From: Stentor roeselii
Taxonomy: Eukaryota > Ciliophora > Heterotrichea > Heterotrichida > Stentoridae
Direction of reading: 5' to 3'
NCBI GenBank assembly: GCA_006503475.1
Contig: RSEH01000234.1
Coordinates: forward strand, 1 to 64,000
DNA length: 64,000 nucleotides
Shown: piece after piece, positions 11,370-21,200 of the stretch
Numbering within the stretch: the first letter of the stretch is position 1
Layout: every line of letters starts with the position of its first letter
Position numbers and translations under genes: made by a program
The notes under the pieces: model-generated
Databases searched by the model: none
What the model was told of the DNA's origin: nothing
What the model saw: only the letters and a program-made list of their open reading frames with translations

Positions 11370-14300
11370 TTATTCATAAAAAAGAGAAAAAAATTCTCGA
11401 TGTTCTTTGTTGTAGCAGTATAACGATCCTTGATCAGAAACATATAATATTTTCACTTTTCTAATGTCTATGAATACCTTTTTCGTAGTACTTTCTATCA
11501 AATTAAACCAGTAAACTTTGTCAAGAGCATCACTAAATATAATAAATTTCAAATAATTTGATATTTTCAAATTTTGAAAGTTACTTAAATAAAAAACTGG
11601 GTTTGAGGCGTTTTTTAAGCTTAGATTTATTATAGAAAGTTGGGTTGAACTAATAAGTAGAAGATAATTTATATCATTATTAATATACCCAGTATTAGAA
11701 TCTCTATCTTCATAGTTTCGGTTTATTATTTTTCTTAATATTTTAGAATCATTGAAATGTTTGACAAGGAAGGACAAGTTTTTATTCTTCATTAATTCTT
11801 GAAAAATATTAATATCAAAATATGTGACTAGTTTCGAATTTATATTATATTGATTTAAAATTATATATGAAAAAGCTTGACACATACATTTTGATCTAAA
11901 CCTACAATTCTTACAATATCTTAAATCATTTAATTTGAACAACAATACATATCTATCATCTAGGACATAAACATCGTCAATATCTTTGATTTTGCTATCG
12001 GTGTATATAATGTTAGATAATAAATTAGATATTGTTAATTTGTTGCCTTCTAATTTGAACGATTTCGTAAAGTTATGATTTATATAAATGTTATTGGAAT
12101 AATAAGTAGCAAGTTTATTCAAATTATTTGTATTTTCATAAAGAAAATCAATAAGTCCTCCAGAATTTTGTGAATAACGATAAGGTACGCCATAGTTTTG
12201 TGATTTATAATCAAGTAAAGTCCAAAAATATTTTATGTTCAAAATTTTGCATTCAAAAGGCTCTGAAGCTCTGATAATGAGCATTTCTTGTGAGGTGAAT
12301 ACTTTCCATTCATTTTTTTCAAAAGCGAGTTTAGGTATTAAGGAATAATTTGGGAGGTTTGAAACTGAATACAAATTTATCTGCATGCAATCAATGACTA
12401 AAAATTGTAGAAATGTTTGTTGATTTTGTCCTATTTCAGTTTGAATGAAGAAAATAACTGCATAAATTGAATCACGGAAAGTGTGGAGTTTATAACTTAT
12501 TGGTGAGAATATCATATGGTCAACAGTCCCAATTAAATTACATGATTTAAGATCGTAAATGTAAACCTTATCGACACCTAAGATAATAACTCTTGATTTT
12601 TCTTTAATTAAATTGATTTTATCTTTGTGATCTAAATATTTATTGAATATTTGTTTTTTTTCTGTAGGGTTTTCAATGTTTATTATCTGGGCAGTGCAAT
12701 TTGATATCAGAATGAATAAAAAATCATATTTAAAAAATTTTACAATAAAATTTTCCAGGGTCTCATAAGATGCTAGAAGAGTTGTTTCAAAGGTAGTAAT
12801 ATTGAATAAACGAATCATTGATTTAGTCACAATTATAATATTTGAAGCGATTTTTTTGCTGAAACTTTTTTCTATTTCAAAATCTTCAATCACTTTGTTG
12901 TATATAACACTTTTACTAGAAAATTTAAAAATTCTTAAATTATTTCTATTTAGAAGTAAGGCATAATCATCGGTTTCTTTATGAAATTTAATCATCTTTG
13001 TATCTTTAAATATATTTCCATTTGTAGAGACTGCATTGAAAGTTATAATATTCAACTTTTTATCGATGAAGACCAGGTATTTTTTAGAGTGATTAAAAGT
13101 AAATCCTGTAAAGTTTTCAATGTCTTGCCTATTCATGTAACTTCGGTTTCCCAAAGGCACACATTTTTCATGTAATTTTCTTTTTTCCAACACATTGTTT
13201 TCGATGTTTAAATATGATACCTCATTGTATTTCATCTTTAATATATCCCAGCTATGAATCGATTCAGTTTCTTTCAGATACAAGTATCTAAGGTCTTTGC
13301 TTAGTGACAGATGAGATGGCAAATATGAAGAGCTTATATAAACGAAGTCATCGATCACATCAAATTTCAAAGTAAAATTCAAAGAGCTATTCATCGTAAT
13401 GAACACCTTCATTCCATCAATTTTAAAGAATTTCAAAAGTTTTCCCTTGAAATTTAAGTAATTAAGTGATGTTCTTTGAAATTCATTCGAAAAATAAAAA
13501 TGAGAAACACTCAAATTGCCTCCATTATAAGTAAATCTTTTTTGATTGATTAAAACTGTTTTAGTGTCTAAAAACATTCTAGAAAAATTACTCAGTGTAT
13601 TTAAATCCATGACTTCTTTTATATCACTTGGCACTAATTTTGTGTTTTCCTTTTTCTCATTTATATCAAAAATAAGCCCTAGTTCAAATATCAAGTAATT
13701 TCCATGTTTTTCTATATGAAATTCTGAGCTATTTTTTAATAAATATTCTGAAGTTTTATTAGCTATTGTATATATATAAATTGAACCATCGATAGTAGAG
13801 TATATTAATTTTGAGTCATTTTGTATAAAGCCTGCTGTTAGGACAAGACCAGTGACATTGATCGTATCATATTCACTATTTTGAATCAAATTATAAAAAA
13901 CTATATCTTTTTCAAAGTAAATAAGAAAATTATTTTTTGAAGTTACAAGAAAAAATTTACGGCTTTCATCTATTTTTTCATCTATATTTTGTTTTATCTT
14001 TGTTAAAGTTTTATGATTTTTCGAAGTAAGATCAAAAATTACCACGTCTTTTAAGTAATCTGCATATATGAGCTTTTTATTTGAAGAAAATGAAAATTTT
14101 GAAATTTCTTGATTTTCATATGAGAATTTGCAAACTAGTGACAGATTTTCAAAGTTAATGATTTTAATGTAGATTTTCTTGAAATCAAAAGCAAGAAATT
14201 TTGGTTTTTCTGCTATATCAATATGCTTTAAATTTTTTTTAGGATAATAGAAGATGATTATATTTTTTAACTGATGATAGATCAATAAATATTGGTAATT

Positions 14301-14378
14301 ACTATAAGCAATCAATGCCCCATCAAAAGCTATGCATCTAATTAAATTCAATTTCTTCTTATAATAATTCAGATTCAT
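11370..14378 (-). CDS. large divergent beta-propeller (WD40-like) protein, 1002 aa
   Basis: This is a long uninterrupted frame with repeated short beta-strand patterns ending in hydrophobic and aromatic residues (for example FLAFDFKKIYIKIINF, LIYADYLKDVVIFDL, VIILGVDKVYIYDLKS). These fit very divergent propeller blades spread along most of the protein. A Cys cluster, CKNCRFRSKCMC, lies near residues 815-830 and may bind zinc. There is no signal peptide and no clear membrane segment. The ATG at 14378 overlaps the stop of the upstream 160-codon frame by 4 nt (ATGA). A start here would leave a gene with no spacer, so it is more likely the continuation of that frame through a -1 shift (see 14375-14857). 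Function is unknown. The propeller call rests on pattern only. Confidence 0.6.
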   Translation of the reverse strand: MNLNYYKKKLNLIRCIAFDGALIAYSNYQYLLIYHQLKNIIIFYYPKKNLKHIDIAEKPKFLAFDFKKIYIKIINFENLSLVCKFSYENQEISKFSFSSNKKLIYADYLKDVVIFDLTSKNHKTLTKIKQNIDEKIDESRKFFLVTSKNNFLIYFEKDIVFYNLIQNSEYDTINVTGLVLTAGFIQNDSKLIYSTIDGSIYIYTIANKTSEYLLKNSSEFHIEKHGNYLIFELGLIFDINEKKENTKLVPSDIKEVMDLNTLSNFSRMFLDTKTVLINQKRFTYNGGNLSVSHFYFSNEFQRTSLNYLNFKGKLLKFFKIDGMKVFITMNSSLNFTLKFDVIDDFVYISSSYLPSHLSLSKDLRYLYLKETESIHSWDILKMKYNEVSYLNIENNVLEKRKLHEKCVPLGNRSYMNRQDIENFTGFTFNHSKKYLVFIDKKLNIITFNAVSTNGNIFKDTKMIKFHKETDDYALLLNRNNLRIFKFSSKSVIYNKVIEDFEIEKSFSKKIASNIIIVTKSMIRLFNITTFETTLLASYETLENFIVKFFKYDFLFILISNCTAQIINIENPTEKKQIFNKYLDHKDKINLIKEKSRVIILGVDKVYIYDLKSCNLIGTVDHMIFSPISYKLHTFRDSIYAVIFFIQTEIGQNQQTFLQFLVIDCMQINLYSVSNLPNYSLIPKLAFEKNEWKVFTSQEMLIIRASEPFECKILNIKYFWTLLDYKSQNYGVPYRYSQNSGGLIDFLYENTNNLNKLATYYSNNIYINHNFTKSFKLEGNKLTISNLLSNIIYTDSKIKDIDDVYVLDDRYVLLFKLNDLRYCKNCRFRSKCMCQAFSYIILNQYNINSKLVTYFDINIFQELMKNKNLSFLVKHFNDSKILRKIINRNYEDRDSNTGYINNDINYLLLISSTQLSIINLSLKNASNPVFYLSNFQNLKISNYLKFIIFSDALDKVYWFNLIESTTKKVFIDIRKVKILYVSDQGSLYCYNKEHREFFSLFYE

Positions 14379-14857
14379 CGAACAATAAACATTAAACCTT
14401 TTCCCATTATTGATATTCCAAATCTACTAAAATTTTTAATATTTGAATAGTGATTGTAAGTAGTCAATAATTTTCCTTGTTCTGAAATAGAATAATTACT
14501 GAAAAACACAACTTTTTCTAAATATTCTATTTCTTGTAGTGAAAAATTTTTCTTTCCTTTAAAACTTTTAAGCTTTTGCAGTTTTTTCACCAAACGTTCA
14601 AGATCTTTATCTGAGATATTTTTGTTAGGTTTGTTTGATTCAAATAGTAAGGAATGAATTTTATATATTTTTTGATTGATCCGATGCTCAAAAAACTCAA
14701 AAATTTGAGAACTGATGAATTGGAAGCTAGGACTTGAACCTGGTGGTGTTCTTTCGCATGAACTTACATGAAACATTAGTTGATTCGAATGGGTATTCAG
14801 TTGGCAGCTAGAACATACATAGAAGATTGAAAAGGGATTTACTTTTGCACGCTTCAT
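14375..14857 (-). CDS. N-terminal part of the divergent propeller gene (160 codons)
   Basis: The start at 14857 has the TATAAATG context seen at many genes in the window. The product has a possible zinc motif near its start (CSSCQLNTHSNQ, then HVSSC) and a charged helical middle (DLERLVKKLQKLKSF). It then runs into a TGA that overlaps the ATG of the 1002-codon frame. In-frame with this ORF lies G GGA AAA (14405-14399, minus strand), a canonical X XXY YYZ slippery heptamer. A -1 slip there enters the downstream frame with no stop, giving a fused product of about 1,160 residues. No 15-nt GT..AG intron joins the frames. Programmed frameshifting, a lost base in the assembly and early decay are all possible. 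Confidence 0.55.
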   Translation of the reverse strand: MKRAKVNPFSIFYVCSSCQLNTHSNQLMFHVSSCERTPPGSSPSFQFISSQIFEFFEHRINQKIYKIHSLLFESNKPNKNISDKDLERLVKKLQKLKSFKGKKNFSLQEIEYLEKVVFFSNYSISEQGKLLTTYNHYSNIKNFSRFGISIMGKGLMFIVR

Positions 14858-15683
14858 TTATATCACTGCTCATCCATTTGATTTAGATGATCATATTAGA
14901 GTATACATCGAAATTAATTGAGATTTAATATTTAGAGGCATGAATATTTGAAGAATCTCTTCAAATATCATTGGGAGATGAGAGTCAGGATATCTAGACA
15001 TAAAAATGTCTCAAAGTAAAATTTTAAATCATAGAATAATATATTCTTTTACTTTTAATCTTGAAATTTTGAATTGAATAGTTTTTTGTATTGATAAATA
15101 TCGAGTTTAACTAAATCTTTGGCTTTATTAAGATATAATTTTATTATTTCTCACTCTTTTACTTGTTTTATCTAAATTTTTACGAAAACATTCAGATGAA
15201 ATGATTTCTTAGTTTTAGAAGGTGAATTCAATAATATCTTGAAACTCATATTGTAAAGAATGTCTTCAAAGCTTAAAATTTAGCTAATCTAATTCAGAAT
15301 CAATCTATATACTGAAAAAAGTGATAGTTTGAATAAAATACTACAAAAATTTTTATTTCAATTTCCATCCCAGTTGGTGAATTCAATAAGGGCAGTTTAA
15401 ATATATAGGCTATAAATTTGGAAAGTTGAGAGTAAAATTAACTTATAAGCTACTTTAATCAAAATTCGTTTAAAAAACATAAACTTTAAGGGCTTTGAGT
15501 ATCAGTTTTTAAAAAAATTTTAAAATAATTAGAGTTTTTTAAAATTTTTACATTTCTTTAATAAAATTTGTATGCATGATGTGATCTGATGATATAATAA
15601 TTCGTTCTGATATATGCTGTTAGCTAAAAAAATTTGGAAAATCTTCATATTGAATCTAATATATCCTGTTCGATAATAAAAAT
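14858..15683. other. AT-rich divergent spacer
   Basis: This is the region between two divergently read genes. It holds no supported gene or repeat. The long A/T runs are of background type. Confidence 0.5.
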
Positions 15684-16568
15684 ATGAAGAAATTAAAACT
15701 TGATCCCTTCAAAATGAGTGAAAAAGACACTTGCACTCTTTGTTTTGAAGCTTCTAGTGAACTAGGCTCATTACCAAAGTGTAATCATCTTATATGCAAG
15801 AGATGTTTCAAAAATGATGTCGAGCCAAAAGCCATTGAATCAAAAGCATCATTTATTGGGTGTCCAAGCCACGGCTGCATATCAGTATTTCCTTCCAAAA
15901 TGATTTTCAGTATCTTCTCCGAATCTCCAAAAGAAGATAACAAAAGCTTAGCAAGTCAACAAAATCTGAACTACGAACAATTCCAAATAAAAAACTGCCC
16001 AAAATGTCAAATTTGTATTGAAAAACTTTCTATAAACCGTAAAATATTCTGTAAAAATTGCAATTTGGAGTTTTGCTCTATTTGTGGAAAATCAGAAAAT
16101 CATGATTATTGGAGTTGCTTCAAACAGTCGAAAAATGACATGTATTACGTTTTCTTAGCTCTTTTTGTGATGTTTTTTCCTGTCAGTTCTTTATTTTTTT
16201 TAACTTTTTGGTTTTACTTTGAAGCAGAAAGTAAGAATTTATACAAAAATCCTGAGCAAGTCAAAAATAAATGTGTAAGTATTTTGATTTTTGTTTCATT
16301 GACGATCGGATCAGTTTTAATTTACTTGCTTGTGATTATAATGATGCCTTTAAACTTTGTGGTATATATTATGAGTAATATTTACATTAAAATACTGAAT
16401 TACAACGAAAATCTTGAGATACTTGTAATAATTTCAGTGTTGATTTTATTTATTCCTCTTGGTGTGATAGGAGCAGTGATATTTGTTTTATTTTACATTT
16501 TTTCACCTCTTATAGGGATTGCTTTACTGATATTCAAGCTTACTCTTATGCGCAGGGATTACATTTAG
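15684..16568 (+). CDS. membrane RING/IBR-type zinc protein (E3-like), 294 aa
   Basis: A RING-like cluster lies at residues about 16-73 (CTLC, CNHLICKRC, GCPSHGC). A second cluster lies at about 108-150 (CPKCQIC, FCKNCNLEFCSICG, HDYWSC). The order recalls RING-between-RING ubiquitin ligases. After it come two to four strongly hydrophobic segments (from about residue 153 to 285), so it is probably an integral membrane protein with a cytoplasmic zinc head. In RBR ligases the active Cys sits in a GCNHMxC motif of RING2. Here the equivalent stretch is LSINRKIFC, lacking that first Cys and His. The second cluster may therefore be an IBR without RING2, or the protein may not form a ubiquitin thioester. 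A later in-frame ATG (MSEKD, residue 11) is an alternative start. Confidence 0.75.
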   Translation: MKKLKLDPFKMSEKDTCTLCFEASSELGSLPKCNHLICKRCFKNDVEPKAIESKASFIGCPSHGCISVFPSKMIFSIFSESPKEDNKSLASQQNLNYEQFQIKNCPKCQICIEKLSINRKIFCKNCNLEFCSICGKSENHDYWSCFKQSKNDMYYVFLALFVMFFPVSSLFFLTFWFYFEAESKNLYKNPEQVKNKCVSILIFVSLTIGSVLIYLLVIIMMPLNFVVYIMSNIYIKILNYNENLEILVIISVLILFIPLGVIGAVIFVLFYIFSPLIGIALLIFKLTLMRRDYI

Positions 16569-18209
16569 TTACTAACAAATAGATAGATTTTAATAATCAA
16601 AACCCATTTTTTATATAATTTTAATTAATGTTCAAGGAATTAGCATCTGTTTAATGAATATTGAATAATTTTTATATATATGAGCAATCTCAAAAACTTA
16701 ATTCTTATGTTTGATTTGAAGTAATATGAAATTTTTCTATTTTCATCTCAGTTTTAAGTGATTAAACATTTAAAGGCATCTGGTGTCAGAATTTATCTAA
16801 AAAATATTAGAATTTTAGATTTTAAAGTATTCTTTAATACTATAACGACAACAGAGTATATCTTTAAATGAGAGAAATTATTATAGATAAGTATTTATCA
16901 TATGATTTTGTAGGGTTAGGTTTAATCGAAATAATTATGTCGCTATAAACAATATATTATTATTAAAATAGCACTGCATGATGTTTTAATCAAATTTCAC
17001 TTTTTATCTGAAATAAATAGGTCTATATGTCATTTATATTTGAATCAAGGATCTATTTTATTATATCTGAGTTGAAAGAATTATAAATTTCTAAGAATTT
17101 CCTATGTGAATTAAATTAAGAATAAATATAGAGGATTAGATATTCAGCACTAGTAACTGCTCCTATAATTTTCTCTTGAAAACCAAATATTAATCTCCTC
17201 TATTATAAAGGTGTTGTCCGCATAAAACCATTTTACTAGATAAACGTTTTATATTAATGATTCCTTGAATATAATTTATACATAAATCTAGACATTCAAT
17301 AATATAAAAAAAGAAGCTATTTACTTTTATTAAAGATTTATAGCCTAAACACTTTATATAATAGTTATATGCTTTTAAATAGTTTGAATCATATGGCACT
17401 TAAGAGTTGATATATGGAAAAAATGAAATTTTAGTTATCAGGTTAAAAATATGAAGTGAATAAATTAGGTTTATTGACCTCAACGAATCAAGGAAAAGTG
17501 AATACTGAATGATAAGGAAATAATCTGAAATTATCTTTAGAGATTATGGTTTAGCTTATGAATATAATACTTATTTAAGATTTAAATCATCTTATAATAC
17601 CTAAATATTATTCTTCTCTGATTTTACAACGATCTTCTAATCAATCTAAAGAAATTCAACATTTTCATCGATAATAATTTATTCTATAAAGAATGAAAAA
17701 GTGCAATTATTGTTTGTGCCTAAATTCCTGATTTGACGCCGTTCCGAAAAAAGAAGCCAATTGAATATCCATTTAAACGAATTTCTTGGTTAAATGATTC
17801 CATTCTAGGCCAGTTTCCTTGATCATCCTTGAATATGATCTTACTCGTTGTATAAGGAGATTCTGTGAAAAGGGAGATGTCTCCCATTTGAAGATTATAT
17901 AGCAATTATTTCACATTCGAATGTGAAATTAAATGAATCTCAATTCATTAAGAGATGTGATCTGAGATATAATACTGCCATAAGCAAGCTCACAAGGAAA
18001 TTCATAATTGATTTGCAATCAATTATACTTTGCATTATAAAATATTCACAGGCTGACTAAACTCTTTATAGAATCAACTATTAAACTATATCTAGGACTA
18101 GATAAATTAAACTTATTAAAAAATATATTATAAGACTTAGTTTTTTGCTAGGATTCAACAAATTTAACAAAATTCTAGAAAGTTCTAAAAACTATTAAAA
18201 TATAAAGCT
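16569..18209. other. AT-rich stretch without a supported gene
   Basis: No supported gene lies here except a weak relic at 17720-17905. A minus frame at 17190-17399 (69 codons, Tyr/Ile/Lys-rich) has background composition and no recognisable domain. Confidence 0.5.
17720..17905 (-). other. short protein-like ORF, possible gene fragment
   Basis: A 61-codon frame whose middle reads like conserved protein (FKDDQGNWPRMESFNQEIRL), unlike the low-complexity frames around it. No start context, partner exon or 15-nt intron could be found to extend it. It may be a fragment of a decayed gene. No family is recognised. Confidence 0.2.
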
Positions 18210-21200
18210 ATGAGTGGTTCCAATAGGCTTCGAGGGCAACTTGTACCTATGAATAAACTAAGAAGAGTCAAAATTGATGATTACATATTAACTTCAATGA
18301 CTGAGACTTCAAATCAAAATTTTTTCCAAGACTCAATTTCACTTGATCTAGGAGCATCTAAACCTTCATCTAAACCCGAAAAAGTAAACTCAAAGATGAA
18401 GAAGAATCAGAGTCTAACCAGCTGGGATTTCCGAAAAACTAATGAAGTAATAACCTTGCATGGCCATACAGAAGAAGTAATTTCATTAGCAGTCTCCTCT
18501 GATGGAAAATGGCTCATGAGTAGCTCCGAAGATTTCAGTATTAAAGTCTGGAATGTTTCCCAAAGTCAAGAAGAATTTACCCTTATCGGCCATTCAGCCT
18601 CAGTCAATTCAATTTGTTTTTCATCTGACCTGTCAATGATCATCAGTGGTTCATCTGACAAAATAGTAAAAGTCTGGAATTTTCATAGCAAAAAACTAGA
18701 ATTCAATCTTGCAGGTCACTTAAAAGCAATCAACTGTGTAAATTTAACAAAAAACAATAAGTTCATTGTAAGTGCATCATCTGATTGCAGTATAAAAGTC
18801 TGGAATATTGAAGAGCGACGTGAAGAGTTTAGCTTAAGTCATCCAGATGCAGTTTCCGCTTTGTCAGTATCTTCTGACTGGAAGTTCATCGTCGGTGGGT
18901 TGCTTGTGGCAGAGATAAAAGTTTGGAATTTCAATGAAAGAAAAGAAATTTCTACATTATCTGGTCATTCAGACCAGATAAACTGTTTGACTTTCACACC
19001 GAACAATGCCTTTCTCATCAGCGGGTCCTCAGACTGCAGCTTGAAAGTTTGGAACATGGAATCAATGACCGAAGAATTTTCCTTAAGCAACCACAACGAC
19101 TGGATCTACTCAGTTTCTGTTTCATTTGATGGTCAGTTTATAGCGAGTGGCGCTTTAGACCGAAGTATTAAAATTTGGAATTTCGCTTCAAGACATGATG
19201 AATTCACCTTAAATGGACATTCTGAAGGAGTTTTAGCAGTCGTCTTCTCACCACTCAACTCTTACATTGCCAGTGCTTCTTCAGATAAAACTGTAAAGAT
19301 CTGGAACTTAGAAGAGCAGTGCAAAGAATTAACTATAAACTTGCATGATAAGCCCTTAACTAGTCTCTGCATTTCTTCAGACTGTAAATTGTTGATTAGC
19401 AGGTCTTCTGATAGTAAGATAAAAGTTTGGAACTTGGAAAAAGGTTGTGAAGAATTTTGTTTGTCTTTAAACAAAATCGATTGCATGGCGATTTCTCCTG
19501 ATAATGAAATGTTAGCGATTGGATCTTCTGATAAAGGAGTCTTAGGTGTAAACTTGAAAGATTTCAAAGAGGAAGAAATTTTTCAAGCCCAGTTAGAAAA
19601 AATCAATTGTTTGGTTTTCACACCAGATGGAAAATCTATCATCACTGGCTCACAAGATTCAAAGGTGACAATCTTGAATATTGAGAAGAAAACAAAGAAA
19701 ACAATTTATTCTCATTCAAAAGCAGTCAATTCAGTCTCTTTATCACCTGATGCGAGATTTATTTTAAGCTCAGCTAAAGACTGTTTAAGGATTCAGAACC
19801 TTGAAGGAAAGCCTGAAGAAATTATTATCACGGAACTCGCAGGTTTTGATAACTCGGCTTCTTTTTCAAATGATGGAAATCTTATTGTTTGGGTTTCTTC
19901 TGATTATTTTTTGAAAGTTTGGAGTTTTGAATGCAGGAAAGAAGAGTTTTCTATAAATTTAAATCAAAATAAAGCGATTTGTGCTTGTTTCTCAATGGAT
20001 GGAAAATATGTTCTTTGTGGACTTTCAGATGGAAAAATCAGGTTTTGGAACATTAAAGAAAAAACTGAAGAAATTTGTCTTAAAGGACATCTTCAATCAG
20101 TTAATTCTGTTGTTTGCTTCCCTGGAGGAAGGCATATTGCCAGCTGTTCTTCAGATGGTAGTATAAAAATCTGGAAGTTGTATGAATATAGCATGATTGG
20201 AGCCTCTGATTTAGATAAAAGGACGAGTGTTAAAAATGATTCCACTGATGATTTTAAAAGGATGAAGGGTGAGGAAGGAAAATTTACTAGTTCTAAAAGT
20301 TTTAATTCATTCTACAAGCAGGATTTGATATCCCAGGATAGTAAATATATCTGTAGAATGATTTCAAATTCATCCTATGATATTTATAAGTCAGCTACTA
20401 ATGAATTATATCGGAAATTGGTTACTTCTTATGAAATTTCTGAATTAATTTTTTCACAAGACTCTAAATTTTTAATGATTTTTACGGTTTGGGGTTTCGA
20501 TGTATATGAAATATCCACTGGAATTATACTTGAATCATTTACTATCATCGGGTATGAAGAGAGTAAGATTATACTAGAAATTTTATCCAAAAAGGTTCTT
20601 TTTTATTTAAAGAAACCTCTCTATTTCAATAAGCTAACAAAAGACATCATAGAGTATCAAATAAAAAATAAATGTTTGATTGAATTACCTAAATTAACTC
20701 TAGATACCAATACAAATAGATATTTTATTAAAGATCTTTACTCGAAAAGTGAAATATTACTGAGAGGAGCAAAACAACGCCTTGCATCAAAAAGTTTTTC
20801 AAATATTCTAATACCTTATCAAGACATTTTCATTTCAGAGCTCTATCATACAGTTCTTCACTTATGGTTCTATCAGGGAGAAGAAAAAATATTAGGAAAA
20901 ATTTTCAAACCTTCTGAATCAGTCTTAATGAAACTTGACGCTTTTGGAAGATCCCCAGTTTTCTATGGCATTAAACAAAATAACATAAACTGTGTAAAAA
21001 TCTTCTTGAACTACGTAATAAAGTCGACATTAAGCAACAGTGATCTTTACCTTCTGTTATCAAGAATTCAAAATGAGTTCCTCTTACTAATAAAATTCTC
21101 ATTCAACGAGCTTCCATTGTTTTTAAACAAGTTAAATTTCAAATCAGAAATTCAAGTTATTCCCGAAGACTCCTTTTATCCAGGAATTTACTTAAATAAG

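Noticed and set aside
14730-14760. tRNA B-box-like GGTTCAAGTCC on the minus strand
   Set aside because: It lies inside a protein-coding frame. The flanking bases do not form a proper T stem and no matching A box or acceptor stem was found.
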